Below, in pieces: positions 24,858 through 31,568 of a stretch of DNA of 32,129 nt; within the stretch, counting starts at the first letter, position 1; each line of letters begins with the position of its first letter. The DNA is from a virus. The notes under the pieces are model-generated. The model was given only the letters and a program-made list of their open reading frames with translations. It searched no databases and had not been told where the DNA came from. The DNA lies in the IMG/VR virus record IMGVR_UViG_3300042398_000302, positions 1 to 32,129 of that record; one strand, given 5' to 3'. A program made the translations under genes and the position numbers.

Positions 24858-26657
24858 TTATCCTTCACAAGCTAGACATGTGTTTTCGTTATTAGTTAAT
24901 TCAGAAAGATCGATCTCTTTGATGATCTCTCGTTCAATACGTTTGGCTACTTTATCTGCCTTTGCAATCTTATCAGAACGACAGTAGTACATGGTCTTCA
25001 ATCCTGCTTTCCATGCTTGGAAGTGGACTGCGTGAATGTACTTTATGTGGGAGTCTGGTCTGAAGAACACATTGAGAGACTGGGCTTGGTCGATCCATTG
25101 TTGACGATCTGCAGCATGCTGAACCACCCAACGTTGGTCAATCTCCATTGATGTTTTATACACATCGCGGTCCCACTCTGACATCCAATCAAGATGCTGC
25201 ACAGAACCATCATTAGCAATAATACTCGACCATACTTCATCGGTCCAACCTTCCTTGTGATTCTTCGACTCTTCATCTATGACTTTTGATAGCCAACGAT
25301 TACGAGTGAAGTGTGAACCAGAGAGGGTGTCTTGCCGATATGCGTTAGCACGGTAGGGTTCGATTGATGGGGACGTATTGCCCATTAGAATCGAAGATGA
25401 TGCGTTAGGTGCAATAGCCATGAGATGACTGAAGCGTTGCCCTGTGCCTTTAGCATCTGGAGCTTCGCCACGTTCTTTGCCAAGTTCTAAGTTGGCTTTA
25501 TCTAAATTTGTTCTAATGTGTTCAAATATTTTCTTGTTGCGACCAATGGCTAATGGTGATTCCCAAGGAATGTTATTCTTCTGTAGGAAGGCATGCCAAC
25601 CTAAAGCACCAATACCGATAGAACGCTCGCGCATTGCAGAGAACTTAGCACGCTTGATAGTATCAGGAGCATTCTTGATGAAGTACTCTAGAACGTTATC
25701 TAGCATCTCTGCCACATCTCGTAGGAACAGTGGATCGTTCTTCCAAGAATCAAAGTATTCTAAGTTCAAAGAGGACAAGCAGCAAACTGCTGTGCGTTGT
25801 TCGTTCGTAGGTAGAATGATCTCTGAGCATAGATTAGACTGATGAACTTTTAGTCCCAAATCCTTCAAGTGTTGAGGGAGTTTGCGATTAGATTCGTCAA
25901 TGAAGTGAATGTATGGTTCGCCTGTGGTCATACGCAACTCTAACAATTTCTGCCAGAGTTCTTTAGCGGACACTGTGTCCATCACAGCTTTAGTGTGAGG
26001 GTCGACAAGGTTCCAAGAATCATCAAAGTTTCTGTCTAACATAGACTTCTCAATGATCTCCATGAATGCGTCTGGAATATTCACACCGTGGTGTAGATTC
26101 AAGGCACGAAGATTCTGATCTCCAGTAGGCTTGCGCATCTCTAGGAAGCTCAGAATATCTGGATGATCAATAGACAAGTATGCGGCATAAGAGCCTCTAC
26201 GAGTACGACCTTGACGATACGCTAGTGAGGATGCGTCATAAGTTTTCAGGTGTGACATGACTCCTGTGGATTTCTCACCAGAGGATCTAATACCGAAGCC
26301 AATACCCACACCACCTCCGAGCATGCTGAGCCAGTTCGTCTCAGACAAATTCTCTACCAATCCCTCAGCAGTGTCCTCAATGTAATTGAGAAAGCAGGAG
26401 ATGGGCATGCCATTCTTGCTGCGACCGAAGGATAAAATAGGAGTGGAATAGGATAGCCAATGTTTACTACTATATTCATATAAACGCTGTGCGTGCTCTG
26501 GGTTACTACTGAAAGTCTTGGACACGAACGCGAACCTCTCTTGAGGACTTTTCTCTTGTTCTGTCATGTAACTTTCTCTGAGACGAATCTTACCTAGCTC
26601 GTCAAACAAGCTGTCTCTAGAATAATCTACGAGGATATCGTGGACTGTGGGGGTCAT
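24858..26657 (-). CDS. nrdA: Ribonucleotide reductase class I, large (catalytic) subunit
   Basis: This 599-residue protein reduces ribonucleotides to deoxyribonucleotides together with NrdB. Active-site residues seen are Cys88 in MPISCFLN, Asn275/Cys277/Glu279 in NLCSEI, a cysteine at 292 or 293 in VCCLSSLN, the radical-transfer pair Tyr557/Tyr558 in TMYYCRSDK, and the C-terminal CLAC pair (594, 597) that passes electrons from thioredoxin or glutaredoxin. Only about 87 residues precede the first catalytic Cys, leaving no room for the ATP-cone of E. coli NrdA, so dATP shut-off is probably absent. The ribosome site is AGGAG. No intein is seen. A hairpin separates it from the capsid gene. Confidence 0.94.
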   Translation of the reverse strand: MTPTVHDILVDYSRDSLFDELGKIRLRESYMTEQEKSPQERFAFVSKTFSSNPEHAQRLYEYSSKHWLSYSTPILSFGRSKNGMPISCFLNYIEDTAEGLVENLSETNWLSMLGGGVGIGFGIRSSGEKSTGVMSHLKTYDASSLAYRQGRTRRGSYAAYLSIDHPDILSFLEMRKPTGDQNLRALNLHHGVNIPDAFMEIIEKSMLDRNFDDSWNLVDPHTKAVMDTVSAKELWQKLLELRMTTGEPYIHFIDESNRKLPQHLKDLGLKVHQSNLCSEIILPTNEQRTAVCCLSSLNLEYFDSWKNDPLFLRDVAEMLDNVLEYFIKNAPDTIKRAKFSAMRERSIGIGALGWHAFLQKNNIPWESPLAIGRNKKIFEHIRTNLDKANLELGKERGEAPDAKGTGQRFSHLMAIAPNASSSILMGNTSPSIEPYRANAYRQDTLSGSHFTRNRWLSKVIDEESKNHKEGWTDEVWSSIIANDGSVQHLDWMSEWDRDVYKTSMEIDQRWVVQHAADRQQWIDQAQSLNVFFRPDSHIKYIHAVHFQAWKAGLKTMYYCRSDKIAKADKVAKRIEREIIKEIDLSELTNNENTCLACEG

Positions 26658-26703
26658 CCTTACTCCTATATTAAATGTGATGCGGTTTGCTAATTAAAAT
26701 ACT

Positions 26704-26729
26704 CTAAGGCACTCGTTAGAATGCCCTAG
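26704..26729 (-). terminator. Hairpin after the major capsid gene (twin of 5838-5863)
   Basis: This has the same 11-bp stem as the hairpin after the tail tube gene; within a 36-base block (26701-26736 and 5835-5870) only one base differs, and it lies in the loop. On the minus strand it is followed by ATTTTAATT, a modest T-rich stretch, so partial termination between capsid and nrdA is plausible. Confidence 0.65.
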
Positions 26730-26770
26730 ATAGATTAACTAACTATAAAGTCAGTGAAATCAATTTGCGA

Positions 26771-28045
26771 TTAAACGCCAGCCAAACCGTCAACGATCTG
26801 AACTGAGCCACCACGGATGTCAGACCAACCAGTGTTGGTGATCATACGGATAGCTAACATGTCCTGTTGGAACATCGAAGCGTTCAATGCTGGGCCAGTT
26901 GCAGGAGCGTCGTCCATCTGGAGCGAAGCTGTATCGCTAACTGCGAAGCTTGGTGAACCCAAACCGAAGTAAACTTCAGCAGCGTCAACCAACATGATGC
27001 TGTCAGCAGGAGCAGCGTTCGATACCAATACATCCATACCCATGAAGCGACCAGAAGCCAACTCAGATTGGAATACGAAAGAACCAGTAGCAGACATGGT
27101 CATGCTCAAGCCGAGGTGAACAGCAGGAGTCATGATAGCAACAGGCTTGCTGGTGCGGTTCTGAGCAGACATTGCATTCAATGCTTGCTTCAAAGCAGCA
27201 ATAACTTCAGCTGTTGAAGGACCAGTTGCTGTGATTGGTGTAACACCGAACAACAGACCAGCAGGCGACAATGGAGTCGCAGCAGCGTCAGAGAATGCAA
27301 CAGAGTCTAACAGAGCAGCAGTATCACGGATGATAGCGTCGCGCAGGATTGGCTCGATAGCAGGAGTAGACTTGCGGAGGATCTCCGAAGTGGCTACAGT
27401 GATAACGCCCATTTTGCTTGACTTGATAGTCTTGCTACCGAATGAAGTTTTCTTCACAGGGATAGATTGACCTTCACCGATGAAAGCACCAGCCAATGCG
27501 GTTGTGGAACCAGCATAGAAAGGGATGATAACCTGGTTGCTACCGTCGAAAGACAAGCTTACGCCACCTTTAGCTGCCAACTGTGGCAACAAAGCAGCAG
27601 GACGGAGTAACTCGAGGAATGTGCCATAAGATTCACGAACGAGCTCTGATGCCCAACCAGCAACGTCTGTGCGAGCTTCTGGAGTAGCAGCTTTGGTTAC
27701 AGCGTATGTGCCAGACTCTTGACCATACAGTGCCTCAGCAGCAGCCAATTGGCTCATGCCTTCAACTTTAGCTTTCACAGCTACCAGAGCTTGCTTCTCG
27801 AAAGAATACTCATTGGCAGACTTGTTACGGATGAAAGCAGGAGCAGTCTTGGTGATCAACACTTGCTCAGCCTTCTCTAACGAACCGATCTTGGCTTGGT
27901 CTTCTTCGATTGACTTGGTCAATTGCTCGAGAGTCTCAGCGTCAACATCTTGACCTTCAGCAGCAGCTTGTGCTAAAGTTGCTAGTTCAGATTTCTTTGC
28001 TTCTACAGCAGATTTTGCTGCTTCAATTTTTGCGGAAATAGACAT
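26771..28045 (-). CDS. Major capsid protein (HK97 fold)
   Basis: This 424-residue protein is preceded directly by the prohead protease. Residues 1-65 are a charged, Ala-rich coiled coil (ISAKIEAAKSAVEAKKSEL and onward), the usual scaffolding delta domain removed by the protease; the cleavage site is not evident from sequence. The rest has the features of HK97-type capsids, such as LLRPAALLPQLAAKGGVSL, SSKMGVITVATSEILRKSTP and the C-terminal MLAIRMITNTGWSDIRGGSV. It self-assembles into the icosahedral head. A ribosome site (AAAGGA) is present and a structured RNA element follows the stop, as after the tail tube gene. Confidence 0.93.
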   Translation of the reverse strand: MSISAKIEAAKSAVEAKKSELATLAQAAAEGQDVDAETLEQLTKSIEEDQAKIGSLEKAEQVLITKTAPAFIRNKSANEYSFEKQALVAVKAKVEGMSQLAAAEALYGQESGTYAVTKAATPEARTDVAGWASELVRESYGTFLELLRPAALLPQLAAKGGVSLSFDGSNQVIIPFYAGSTTALAGAFIGEGQSIPVKKTSFGSKTIKSSKMGVITVATSEILRKSTPAIEPILRDAIIRDTAALLDSVAFSDAAATPLSPAGLLFGVTPITATGPSTAEVIAALKQALNAMSAQNRTSKPVAIMTPAVHLGLSMTMSATGSFVFQSELASGRFMGMDVLVSNAAPADSIMLVDAAEVYFGLGSPSFAVSDTASLQMDDAPATGPALNASMFQQDMLAIRMITNTGWSDIRGGSVQIVDGLAGV

Positions 28046-28054
28046 AATTATCCT

Positions 28055-28786
28055 TTATTTCTTTAATAGGCTCTTTGCCTTTTGATAGGCATTGAGTAAT
28101 TGTTCATCTTTAATCTTAACTTGTCCGAAGACGGAGTTAGGATTGTGCGGTTTGCTAGATTTATGACCAGCAGCTAGAAGTGTTTGAGCCTTTTCAAGCG
28201 CCACGGAAAGTGGTAGAGGTGTATCGTCGTCAACATCAATGTCGGAATCGACTCCGTCAACAGATACAAAGGTTTTAACTACATCATTACTAATGTCCAA
28301 GGATTTAGCTATCCTTATTGCGTTGGCATTCGCTGGCACGGATACGAGAGAAACCTCACGCAACACAGCCTTGTGAACAACCATGCCCTTCCGTGGGCGA
28401 CCTTGAGCGTCTTTCCTTTTCTCAAAGGATTTTACACCAAAGCCAACAGAAGTGGCGTTTAAAATTCCTGCTTCTACGAGTGCGTTAGCGTATTTGAGTA
28501 CGTCACTCACAGGAGGAGCAAGAGTTAAATCTGCAACAGTCTCATAGCCACCCTTTTGGCGACTGCGAGTCTGAATGTTTGACCAGCGTCCTACAGGTTG
28601 CTTGTGGTCGTGTTGAAGTAGAGCAATTGGGTTAGCTTCGAACTCGTCGAATTCCCAACCGTCTTGCTTGACAATATCCCCATCGCGATCTTCATCATCT
28701 GTAGAAATAATAAATCGATATGTTGGAGCTGCTGTACCTACAACCTGTTCAACAGGTGAGGTTAGAGCTTTGTTTACGATATCCAT
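28055..28786 (-). CDS. Prohead protease (HK97-type, U35/S78)
   Basis: This 243-residue serine protease matures the capsid. The family pattern is visible: a beta start (TYRFIISTDDEDRDGDIV), NPIALLQHDHKQPVGRW with the catalytic His (59 or 61), ATSVGFGVKSFEK with the nucleophile Ser113, and AVLREVSLVSVPANANA. Residues after about 165 form an extension ending in a Lys-rich segment (YQKAKSLLKK), probably removed or used to bind scaffold. The capsid gene starts nine bases after its stop. A strong ribosome site (AAGGAG) stands before the ATG. Confidence 0.92.
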   Translation of the reverse strand: MDIVNKALTSPVEQVVGTAAPTYRFIISTDDEDRDGDIVKQDGWEFDEFEANPIALLQHDHKQPVGRWSNIQTRSRQKGGYETVADLTLAPPVSDVLKYANALVEAGILNATSVGFGVKSFEKRKDAQGRPRKGMVVHKAVLREVSLVSVPANANAIRIAKSLDISNDVVKTFVSVDGVDSDIDVDDDTPLPLSVALEKAQTLLAAGHKSSKPHNPNSVFGQVKIKDEQLLNAYQKAKSLLKK

Positions 28787-28797
28787 TGATATCTCCT

Positions 28798-29421
28798 TTA
28801 TTTAACCTTAATTAGCATGTCCGAAGCGATGTTTAGATAGTGTGTCTCAACTTTGTCTATACCACCAGGAGGTTGCTCTTTCCATCCTACAGTGATTTGT
28901 CCAATAAATTCATTGGGATCTGGTGGAACGGAAACTCTACATGTCCAGTTGATACCTTTGGTTTTGTAGAAGTAGCCGATTTGCGATCTTGGAGTAGCGT
29001 ATTCCGAGCACGGAATCTCTCCTGCCATTAGTCTAATCACATCGCTATTGTTGTTACCGTTTTTATTAAAGAGCGCATTTGTAAGACCGTCGATTTCTTT
29101 TACTCGACCTTCTTTGGTGTAGACGCGAGCTACTGAGCGTTTACCAAGAATAGGGTCTACTTCAAGAATGGCGACTAAATCTACCTTTAGTGTAGTGAAT
29201 AAAAGCTTTGCAGCGTCGTCATATTTAGACGAATCCATCCTTGGTAGTTCTTGACTTTTCTGATAAGCGCCGATTAATAGAGCCTGATTTGCATACACAA
29301 AATAGCCAGTAAAAGCCAGTACAGCAAGCAGAACAACAACGCCGAGCTTAAATGGGCTATCAATATAAGATAGGACACCCAACAATGTGTCTTTTGCATT
29401 TGATTGCTCTATTTCTGCCAT
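28798..29421 (-). CDS. T4-type holin (gpT-like)
   Basis: This 207-residue protein has the layout of the T4 holin: a short cytoplasmic N-terminus with NAKDTLLGVLSYID, one membrane segment (about 27-44, LGVVVLLAVLAFTGYFVYA) and a large periplasmic domain. Early periplasmic residues include AYQKSQELP, comparable to the YKQSK segment of T4 gpT. The C-terminus (FIGQITVGWKEQ and then LNIASDMLI) also recalls T4 gpT. Two periplasmic cysteines (138 and 161) could form a disulfide, as in T4. It lies in a lysis cassette with no other holin candidate and overlaps the spanin gene by 13 nt. I see the resemblance by eye only. Confidence 0.72.
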   Translation of the reverse strand: MAEIEQSNAKDTLLGVLSYIDSPFKLGVVVLLAVLAFTGYFVYANQALLIGAYQKSQELPRMDSSKYDDAAKLLFTTLKVDLVAILEVDPILGKRSVARVYTKEGRVKEIDGLTNALFNKNGNNNSDVIRLMAGEIPCSEYATPRSQIGYFYKTKGINWTCRVSVPPDPNEFIGQITVGWKEQPPGGIDKVETHYLNIASDMLIKVK

Positions 29422-29645
29422 TTTGATAAGCCCTCGTGTCTACTGCGACAATCACCGTACTGGTTGATTACGTCTACAGTAAATTCGACCAGCTCACCTA
29501 GCGTTTTTACTTCGGATACCATTACAATTGGAGGGCAAGGTTGTGATAGATCACTTGGAGCCGTTTGCTGTATCAATTGCACTCTTGAGGATGCGCAGCC
29601 CATCAGGAGGAAGGGCACAGTTATAATCAGACTTTTTAGTTTCAT
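29409..29645 (-). CDS. Outer-membrane spanin lipoprotein (Rz1-like)
   Basis: This 78-residue lipoprotein has a signal peptide MKLKSLIITVPFLLMGC with a lipobox ending at Cys17; Ser at +2 favours the outer membrane. It starts inside the 3' end of the inner-membrane spanin gene in a different frame (95-base overlap) and extends beyond it, then overlaps the holin start. A proline-rich stretch (PSDLSQPCPPIV) follows, as in many Rz1 proteins. With the inner-membrane spanin it would fuse the inner and outer membranes in the last step of lysis. Confidence 0.85.
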   Translation of the reverse strand: MKLKSLIITVPFLLMGCASSRVQLIQQTAPSDLSQPCPPIVMVSEVKTLGELVEFTVDVINQYGDCRSRHEGLSKWQK

Positions 29646-29883
29646 TTCTCACCTCGACTGTAAGCTTCTTTTGTGAAGCTGTTGCGATATCTCGTTGTTG
29701 TTGATATGCTTCAGAGAGGAGTTTACCTTTCTTCTCTAAAGCTTCTTTCTCTTCTAGCACGCTAGTGACGATCTCAGCTTCACGCTGTAGCCAGTAGTTC
29801 TGCTCCATCTTCTTTCCGATATAGAAAGCAACTAACAGTGCGATGACAGCAGCAGCAATTTTAGCTCCTAGGATTGGGTTCAT
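29551..29883 (-). CDS. Inner-membrane spanin (Rz-like)
   Basis: This 110-residue protein has one N-terminal membrane segment (residues about 8-24, KIAAAVIALLVAFYIG), a charged periplasmic coiled coil (REAEIVTSVLEEKEALEKKG) and a C-terminal segment with YNCALPPDGLRILKSAI, typical of Rz. Its start overlaps the endolysin stop by 4 nt (ATGA) and its 3' end contains the start of the lipoprotein partner. The pair is diagnostic of phages of Gram-negative hosts. Confidence 0.87.
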   Translation of the reverse strand: MNPILGAKIAAAVIALLVAFYIGKKMEQNYWLQREAEIVTSVLEEKEALEKKGKLLSEAYQQQRDIATASQKKLTVEVRNETKKSDYNCALPPDGLRILKSAIDTANGSK

Positions 29884-30494
29884 GCGAACACCTCTAGAGC
29901 TTGCACGTAATGTGAAGATCTGTCGGCTAGTCCAAGATCACCACCATTGATTCTCTTGGTTACTAGTTTTACATCACTTGCGATTGAATTTAGATTGTTC
30001 TTGTTCCAAAACCAAGCTGCGGACAGAGCTGCGTATTGTGGCTCTGCTACTTGATCTGGATTGTCGATGATCGATGGTTCCCCGATGTCATTCGCAAAGG
30101 CAGTGTAATTCGACTTGCCTGTCAACTGAATGAAACCTCTTCCACGATATTTGAAGCCTTCACCAGATGCCTCGTCTCCATTGCCCATGCGATCTGCATA
30201 GACTTTGTTAGCGATTTTCTCTGGTTGGCGATGATAGGGTTCTGCAGAAGCTACGGTGGGGAAACGTTTTGGCCATGTGCCATGCAAACCTTGCGCTGAA
30301 TAATTCAAGTTCTCTACAGTGGCCTTGAACTTGCCAGATTCGTGCGCTGCTTGCGCTAGGAACATGGCTACTTGTTCTGGAGTAGAGATATTAAAACGCT
30401 CACATGCTGCGGCAAGTGAGTCGGATACTTTAGCAGCAGTAGCTGCGTCTGTTAAATGTGCGGCAACTAAGTTGTCGGCTGTAATTTGAGTCAT
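29880..30494 (-). CDS. Endolysin, GH19 chitinase-like muramidase
   Basis: This 204-residue protein has the GH19 fold signature common in phage endolysins: QAAHESGKFKATVENLNYSA with catalytic Glu52 and Glu61, then YADRMGNGDEASGEGFKYRGRGFIQLTG, whose two halves are family landmarks, and a C-terminal helical region with AALSAAWFWNKNNLNSIA. It cuts the glycan backbone of peptidoglycan. There is no signal peptide or binding domain, so it relies on the holin for release. It follows the terminator at 30519-30551; its start lies within a new transcript segment or read-through. Confidence 0.92.
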   Translation of the reverse strand: MTQITADNLVAAHLTDAATAAKVSDSLAAACERFNISTPEQVAMFLAQAAHESGKFKATVENLNYSAQGLHGTWPKRFPTVASAEPYHRQPEKIANKVYADRMGNGDEASGEGFKYRGRGFIQLTGKSNYTAFANDIGEPSIIDNPDQVAEPQYAALSAAWFWNKNNLNSIASDVKLVTKRINGGDLGLADRSSHYVQALEVFA

Positions 30495-30518
30495 ATTAAT
30501 CCTCGAGGGTTAGGATAG

Positions 30519-30551
30519 AAAACAGGAGGACAGTTTGTGGCCATCCTCCTG
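30519..30551 (-). terminator. Rho-independent terminator before the endolysin
   Basis: The arms CAGGAGGA and TCCTCCTG pair perfectly over 8 bp around a 13-base loop. On the minus strand TTTTCT follows at once. It lies in the 119-base gap after the 30614-31417 gene and before the lysis cassette. The stem also contains AGGAGG, a ribosome-site-like sequence, but no start codon follows at suitable distance. Confidence 0.85.
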
Positions 30552-30613
30552 AAATCTTATAGAGAATTCACTCCCCCAAGCTTCAACCCTACAGATTTTT
30601 CCATAGCACTAAC

Positions 30614-31417
30614 TTAGCGGATAGCTGTGTTAGCGTTAGAAGCACTGTTACCAGACATAGTACCAGAACCAATATTAATTTGGTCGTTGGTAGCACGCTG
30701 ATAAATCAAAGGAACTACACCATTCAATAGATTGGTGATTCCTTGGAGTTGAGCTTGTTGCTGAGCTTGTTGTTGCATTTGATTTACGTTCTGTGTAACG
30801 TTTACTTCAGTACCTAGAGCACGGTTAGATGCATCTAAGGTCATGAGCTTATCACGCAGAGCTTGTGCTTCATTCTGAGCGATTGCTTGTAGAATGATAG
30901 CATTACCTTGGGCTACTTGTGTAGACAAGTCCTTAGTAGCTAATAAGTTACTTGTAGAACCTGCCATAACAGTGTTGCCTAATTGGTTTAAACCTTGGCA
31001 AATCTGATTGCTTTGTTGTAGAATTGCGTTTTGAGTTTGTGAAGCAGTCAAAGGAATAGATCCTTGGATATCGCCTAACTTACTCAATACTTCAGTAGTA
31101 GCAATCTGGTTTACCACAGCGCCAGGACCTTCGCCACCGTTTCCACCCAACCAGCCACCGTTACGATTGCCGATGAGAGCACCGAATAGAAGTCCTGCCA
31201 GAAGACCACCACCGCCACCACCAAACCCAAAACCGTCCATGCCATAACCAAGGGCACCTCCAGAATGAGGTTTAAACACATTAGTAATTTCAGGTGTTTC
31301 ATACATATTCTTGTTTCCTTTTTCAAAATGCTCCCAGATAGAGTCAATTGACTTTTCGTGGGAAGCTAGTTTATCCATGACGTGCGCATACATCTGCTGT
31401 ACTGTTGCATCATCCAT
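30614..31417 (-). CDS. Gly/Gln-rich protein with hydrophobic glycine segment, function unknown
   Basis: I start this at the ATG at 31417-31415 (267 residues) because AAAGGAG stands 6 bases upstream; an upstream in-frame start at 31546 lies in the leader and has no ribosome site. Residues about 1-40 form a helix (DDATVQQMYAHVMDKLASHEKS). A glycine-rich hydrophobic stretch follows (GGGGGLLAGLLFGALIG), perhaps membrane-inserting. The rest is Gln/Asn-rich with helical repeats (SQTQNAILQQSNQICQGLNQL) and a MQQQAQQQAQLQG run. It may be a minor virion protein or a membrane-active protein. It is transcribed as its own unit, between a leader with repeats and a terminator. Confidence 0.75.
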   Translation of the reverse strand: MDDATVQQMYAHVMDKLASHEKSIDSIWEHFEKGNKNMYETPEITNVFKPHSGGALGYGMDGFGFGGGGGGLLAGLLFGALIGNRNGGWLGGNGGEGPGAVVNQIATTEVLSKLGDIQGSIPLTASQTQNAILQQSNQICQGLNQLGNTVMAGSTSNLLATKDLSTQVAQGNAIILQAIAQNEAQALRDKLMTLDASNRALGTEVNVTQNVNQMQQQAQQQAQLQGITNLLNGVVPLIYQRATNDQINIGSGTMSGNSASNANTAIR

Positions 31418-31488
31418 ACTATACTCCTTTCTGTTAATTAAGAATGTGAAACGCTCTTTTAAAGGAACGCTTCCTCTTCGTAACAAAA

Positions 31489-31561
31489 GGGGGTGTGAAC
31501 GGGATAGGGATTTTACTAGGTTTGGTGCATTTTGATTGGAATTCAATACTTGGGGGTGTGA
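31489..31561 (-). repeat. Direct repeat of TCACACCCCC in the leader of the 30614-31417 gene
   Basis: On the minus strand TCACACCCCC occurs at 31561-31552 and again at 31498-31489, 63 bases apart, within the 151-base non-coding stretch upstream of the gene. A related inverted copy, TCACTCCCCCAAG, lies on the plus strand at 30568-30580, beyond the gene's other end. These could be operator or promoter-associated sites. No convincing -35/-10 pair was found beside them. Confidence 0.5.
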
Positions 31562-31568
31562 TTATTTT

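Noticed and set aside
24857-24868. GTG start of nrdB at 24868
   Set aside because: The ATG four codons later has GAAGG at proper distance and follows the nrdA stop by one base, so it is preferred.
31418-31546. 43-residue N-terminal extension of the 30614 gene starting at 31546
   Set aside because: It crosses the repeat-containing leader, has no ribosome site, and the ATG at 31417 has a strong AAAGGAG.
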